From Clostridium neonatale (GTDB lineage Bacteria > Bacillota > Clostridia > Clostridiales > Clostridiaceae): 64,000 bases of DNA. The DNA lies in assembly GCF_001458595.1 (NCBI RefSeq), contig NZ_LN890325.1, positions 62,324-126,323 of the forward strand, given 5' to 3'. The first letter of the stretch is position 1, and each line of letters opens with the position of its first letter. Below are positions 60,825 to 64,000 of this stretch, one piece after another. The notes beneath the pieces are model-generated. The model ran no database searches. It was not told where the DNA came from and saw nothing but the letters and a program-made list of their open reading frames with translations. Made by a program: the position numbers and the translations under genes.

Positions 60825-62729
60825 ATGTTAACTGATCGTCAATTAAATATTATAGATATTTTAAATGATAATAATACTTGGATAACTGGAAAAGAAATAT
60901 CTAATATTTTGAATGTTTCAGATCGTACTATAAGGCTTGATATTTCAACTATAAACACGTATTATAATTGTTTATTGATTGAATCAAATAGAAGATTTGG
61001 CTATAAAGTAAACAAACTTTTATTACATAAACAAGATATTAAAACTAAAGATATAATACCCCAAAATTCTCATGATAGATGTGTTTATATAATTAAGGAA
61101 TTACTTTTTAAAAGCCAAGAAATAAATTTGATTTCACTTCAAGAAAAAGTTTTTGTAAGTGGATATTCTATTGATAATGATATTAAGAGAATAAGAAAGA
61201 CCATAAGCGAATATCCAAGCTTAAAGATAGTTCGTTCAAATAATAATATTAAATTATTAGGAAATGAAACTGATAAGAGAATGTTGTACAAGCATTTATT
61301 AACAGAAGAAACTCAAGGGAATTTTATGAATCTAAATTCTATTGCTAGTTTATGGAGCAGCTTTGATTTGCTTGAAGTTAAAGATATTTTAGAAGATGTA
61401 TGTAATAAATATGATTATAAAATTAGAGAATTAACATTACCAATGATTATGATTCATGCTGGGGTTGCTATTGAAAGAATTTTTAATAACAACTTTATTG
61501 GTACAATCAGCAGTTATGAAAATTTAAGTGATAGCAAAGAATATATAATTTCTAGAGAATTTTTTGAACAGGTTAGTAAGAATATTAATATTAAATTAGT
61601 TGAAGAAGAAATTAGGTTATTTGCATTATTACTTATGGGAAAAAAGAATGCACAATATAGAAAAGATGTAGTTAAGGAAGAATTAGAGCTTGAGGTAGAT
61701 ACATTAGTTGATAATGTAATAGGTGAAATAAAAAGATATTTTGATATAGATTTTTCTAATGACCTTGACTTAAGAGTTGGATTATCTATGCATTTACAAT
61801 CTTTAATAGAAAGGCAAAAGAATAATATAAATGTTACTAATTTATATCTTCAAGAAATTAAGAGAAGATATCCTTTAGTATTTGAAATGGCAGTTAGGGC
61901 AGGAGAAGTTATTCAAGAGGCAGGAAATGAATATGTAAATGAAAACGAATTAGCTTTTTTAGCACTACATTTAGGAACTGCGTATGAGAGAGTAAATACG
62001 GTTAAAAAATATCGCGTAATCATGATTATACCCCATAACAAGATGTTATCAGCAATGTGTATTGATAAGCTGAATAATCGTTTTAACGATAGAATGGAGA
62101 TTGTAGCAACACACAATTTCTTTGAAGAAAACATGATACTTGAAGATGAACCAGATATTATTATAACAACAGCACCATTAAAACATAATCTAAAAATACC
62201 AACTATAAATATTAGTCTATTTGTTAATTATGAAGATGAAAGCAAGGTATTCCAAGCATTAAATTTGCTAGATAAGAAACGAAATTATGGAACCTTTGTA
62301 GAAGTAATTAAGGGGCTTATGAAGGAAGATTTATTTTATGTAAAAGAAAGCATGAAGAATCCAACTGAAATAATTGAATATTTATGTGATGAATTAATTG
62401 ATAAAGGATTAGCCACTGATGAATATAAAAGAGATGTATTAAAAAGAGAAGCTGTTTCTGCAACTGCTTTTGTGCATGGATTTGCAGTTCCACATTCTAT
62501 TGAAGTTACAGCAAATGAATCCTGTATATCAACAATGATTTTAAATAATCCAGTTAAATGGGAAGGATATGATGTAAAGTTAATTATTTTATTAGCAATA
62601 AGGAAAACAGATACTCATTTATTAAAGGTATTTTTTGATTGGCTTGGTAGTATGGTTACAGATAAAAATAAATTTAGTCAATTGCTAGAAATAAATTCTT
62701 ATGAAGAGCTAATAAAAGAAATATTATAA
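60825..62729 (+). CDS. LicR/MtlR-type PRD transcriptional activator with EIIB and EIIA domains
   Basis: A 634-residue regulator: N-terminal helix-turn-helix (about 1-60, with TDRQLNIIDIL and VSDRTIRLDISTINTYY) and a second HTH-like region, two PRDs (about 175-395, including LRVGLSMHLQSLIER and ELAFLALHLGTAYERV), a gat-type EIIB-like segment (about 400-480) and a C-terminal fructose-type EIIA domain with AFVHGFAVPHS and its His. It activates PTS genes and is itself controlled by phosphorylation. The PTS EIIA/EIIB genes downstream are probable targets. Confidence 0.9.
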   Translation: MLTDRQLNIIDILNDNNTWITGKEISNILNVSDRTIRLDISTINTYYNCLLIESNRRFGYKVNKLLLHKQDIKTKDIIPQNSHDRCVYIIKELLFKSQEINLISLQEKVFVSGYSIDNDIKRIRKTISEYPSLKIVRSNNNIKLLGNETDKRMLYKHLLTEETQGNFMNLNSIASLWSSFDLLEVKDILEDVCNKYDYKIRELTLPMIMIHAGVAIERIFNNNFIGTISSYENLSDSKEYIISREFFEQVSKNINIKLVEEEIRLFALLLMGKKNAQYRKDVVKEELELEVDTLVDNVIGEIKRYFDIDFSNDLDLRVGLSMHLQSLIERQKNNINVTNLYLQEIKRRYPLVFEMAVRAGEVIQEAGNEYVNENELAFLALHLGTAYERVNTVKKYRVIMIIPHNKMLSAMCIDKLNNRFNDRMEIVATHNFFEENMILEDEPDIIITTAPLKHNLKIPTINISLFVNYEDESKVFQALNLLDKKRNYGTFVEVIKGLMKEDLFYVKESMKNPTEIIEYLCDELIDKGLATDEYKRDVLKREAVSATAFVHGFAVPHSIEVTANESCISTMILNNPVKWEGYDVKLIILLAIRKTDTHLLKVFFDWLGSMVTDKNKFSQLLEINSYEELIKEIL

Positions 62730-62743
62730 TAGGAGGCATAAAA

Positions 62744-63319
62744 ATGACCAATAAGGTTATAGGTAAGAAGGGACAAGAGAAAATTGGAAGAGATCAAGTT
62801 TACTTAGGTAAACGTTTCTTAGCATATTTAATTGATTGGTATTTAGGTGGATTATGTACCTCTTTTCCTATTTCTCTAATTTCTCAAAAATTAAATAATA
62901 CAGCATTGAACCAAAGCATTATGAGCTTTGAAGGAAATTATGGATATATTGCTGGGGTTTCAGCTCTTTTAGGTGCAGTTTTTTATTTTGTAATTATCCC
63001 TACCTATATTTATAAAGGACAGACTTTAGGAAAGAAAATTTGTAAGATTAAAATTGTACAGGCGTCTGATGAAGATATTACTTTAAAAAATATGATATTA
63101 AGACAAATTGTTGGTATCATGGTTGTTGAAGGTAGCTTAGTTACAGCAAGTTCTATATGGCACACATTGGCAACTATGATTACTAAAGTGAATTTTGTTA
63201 CTCCACTTATGTATATTGGATTTGTAGTTACAGGAATAAGTGTTATTTTATTAGTATTCAAAGGTGAAAATAAAGCAATTCACGATTATTTAGGAAAGAC
63301 TAAAGTGATAATTTGCTAG
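62744..63319 (+). CDS. RDD family membrane protein
   Basis: A 191-residue protein with the RDD signature: RFLAYLIDWYLGG near residue 26, GQTLGKKICKIKIV, and AIHDYLGKTKVI, and about four membrane segments. Function is unknown; some members help with transport or cell envelope integrity. It follows the PRD regulator by 14 bases and is likely in the same operon. Confidence 0.85.
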   Translation: MTNKVIGKKGQEKIGRDQVYLGKRFLAYLIDWYLGGLCTSFPISLISQKLNNTALNQSIMSFEGNYGYIAGVSALLGAVFYFVIIPTYIYKGQTLGKKICKIKIVQASDEDITLKNMILRQIVGIMVVEGSLVTASSIWHTLATMITKVNFVTPLMYIGFVVTGISVILLVFKGENKAIHDYLGKTKVIIC

Positions 63320-63407
63320 TTAAATTCCTAAGGTTAGGAAAATGCATCTTAACATGGTAAATATATTTCAATATATAATAAGCTTATAGCAAGATTGGAG
63401 GAAGAAA

Positions 63408-63722
63408 ATGAATAATTTAGAGTTAAGCAGTTTTAAAATTATTTCATCAGTAGGAATGGCAAAATCAAGTTATATTGAAGCTATGAATGCCGCTGAAAAA
63501 GGAAATTTTGATTTAGCAGATGAGAAAATTAAAGAGGGTGAGAAATTTTTTAGTGAAGGACATGAGGCACATAGCGGATTGATTCAGCAGGAATCAAGTG
63601 GAGATGATATAAAATTATCATTACTTCTTATGCATGCAGAAGATCAATTAATGTCTGCAGAAACAATTAAGATTATGGCAAAAGAAGTTATCAAATTAAA
63701 CAATCGTATTCAAAATTTATAA
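63408..63722 (+). CDS. PTS lactose/cellobiose family EIIA
   Basis: A 104-residue trimeric EIIA with the family pattern (ISSVGMAKSSYIEAMNAAEKGNFDLADEKIKEG in part) and the phosphorylated histidine in LSLLLMHAEDQLMSAE near residue 77. It receives phosphate from HPr and passes it to the EIIB below. TGGAGGAAG precedes the ATG. It could serve orphan EIICs elsewhere in the window. Confidence 0.93.
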   Translation: MNNLELSSFKIISSVGMAKSSYIEAMNAAEKGNFDLADEKIKEGEKFFSEGHEAHSGLIQQESSGDDIKLSLLLMHAEDQLMSAETIKIMAKEVIKLNNRIQNL

Positions 63723-63814
63723 AATATTAAAGATAATATAAAAATGCTAGAAAAAGATTTATTTAAAATTTAAATAAATATATAAAAATAAAATATAGAA
63801 CTGGAGGTTAATTC

Positions 63815-64000
63815 ATGAAAAAAATTTATTTATTTTGTAGCAATGGAATGTCTACAAGTATTCTAGCTAGTAATATGCAGGATATAGCAAATAAACATAA
63901 TTTACCTATTGAAGTGGTAGCTTTTCCACACAATAAGTTAGAAGAAATAATAAATAGTAAAAAGCCAGACTGTATTTTACTTGGACCACAAGTCAAATAT
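63815..64000 (+). CDS. PTS lactose/cellobiose family EIIB, 5' part
   Basis: The first 62 codons of an EIIB that runs off the window. MKKIYLFCSNGMSTSILA carries the phosphorylated Cys8 in a P-loop-like motif typical of CelA-type EIIB. CTGGAGGTTAA precedes the ATG at 63815. It lies 92 bases after EIIA; an EIIC gene probably follows beyond the window. Confidence 0.92.
   Translation, partial: MKKIYLFCSNGMSTSILASNMQDIANKHNLPIEVVAFPHNKLEEIINSKKPDCILLGPQVKY

Noticed and set aside
1..64000. CRISPR arrays, tRNA, rRNA and known riboswitches
   Set aside because: No regularly spaced repeats with unique spacers were seen, and no cloverleaf, rRNA core sequence or recognisable T-box, SAM or other riboswitch core was found by eye. 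A dedicated covariance-model search would settle this.

Overview
The window is very AT-rich, densely coded, and uses strong AGGAGG-type ribosome binding sites with some GTG and TTG starts. It carries many phosphotransferase (PTS) operons and multi-domain PRD regulators, a sigma-54 activator, and the YvrJ/DUF1659/DUF2922 gene set. Together these point to a saccharolytic Clostridium sensu stricto chromosome, probably near C. beijerinckii, C. butyricum or C. saccharoperbutylacetonicum. That placement is inferred from gene content, not from a search. No rRNA, tRNA, CRISPR array or complete insertion sequence was found.

Layout. 1-5.7 kb: the 3' end of a uracil-DNA-glycosylase-like gene, a thioredoxin-like gene, a two-gene chromate transporter with a convergent LysR gene, an ECF sigma/anti-sigma pair, and a divergent flavin-binding protein/HxlR pair. 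5.8-9 kb: RpiR regulator, lone lactose-family EIIC and a DUF7916-type protein. 9-13.1 kb: methyltransferase, YibE/F membrane protein and a secreted metallophosphoesterase. 13.5-20 kb: sugar O-acetyltransferase, GH13 alpha-glucosidase, two AraC regulators and an MFS exporter. 20.2-22.1 kb: small genes, including a 58-codon yvrJ gene and a 50-codon zinc-ribbon gene. 22.4-30.5 kb: a LevR-type activator, a near-perfect -24/-12 promoter, and a GH31 glycosidase followed by a mannose-family PTS with two EIIB genes.

30.5-39.2 kb is a carbohydrate module: ROK repressor, EIIC, DUF4838 protein, ABC sugar importer without an ATPase, and a GNAT acetyltransferase. It is bracketed by two direct copies of a segment of about 115 bp that contains the 3' end of the second EIIB gene and its terminator. 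This looks like an insertion or duplication footprint and is the most striking structural observation. 39.4-47.4 kb: serC, then a maltose-type locus (GH4 6-phospho-alpha-glucosidase, EIICB, two RpiR genes, an AEC carrier and a glucose-type EIIA). 48.6-51.6 kb: a phage-like replication remnant (XRE, replisome organizer, DnaB-like helicase, orphan sigma factor). 51.8-60.4 kb: FUSC-type exporter, MATE exporter, luxS, TRM11-like methyltransferase, ferritin, Cof-type phosphatase and a DeoR regulator. 60.8-64 kb: a LicR-type PRD regulator, an RDD protein, and the EIIA and EIIB genes of a lactose/cellobiose-type PTS that continues past the window.

The dominant theme is uptake and hydrolysis of alpha- and beta-linked oligosaccharides by at least four PTS systems and one ABC system, each with its own regulator. 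Two of the EIIC genes lack local EIIA/EIIB partners and may use partners encoded elsewhere, for example those at the right edge. Several intergenic regions hold dispersed or palindromic elements that look like small non-autonomous repeats.
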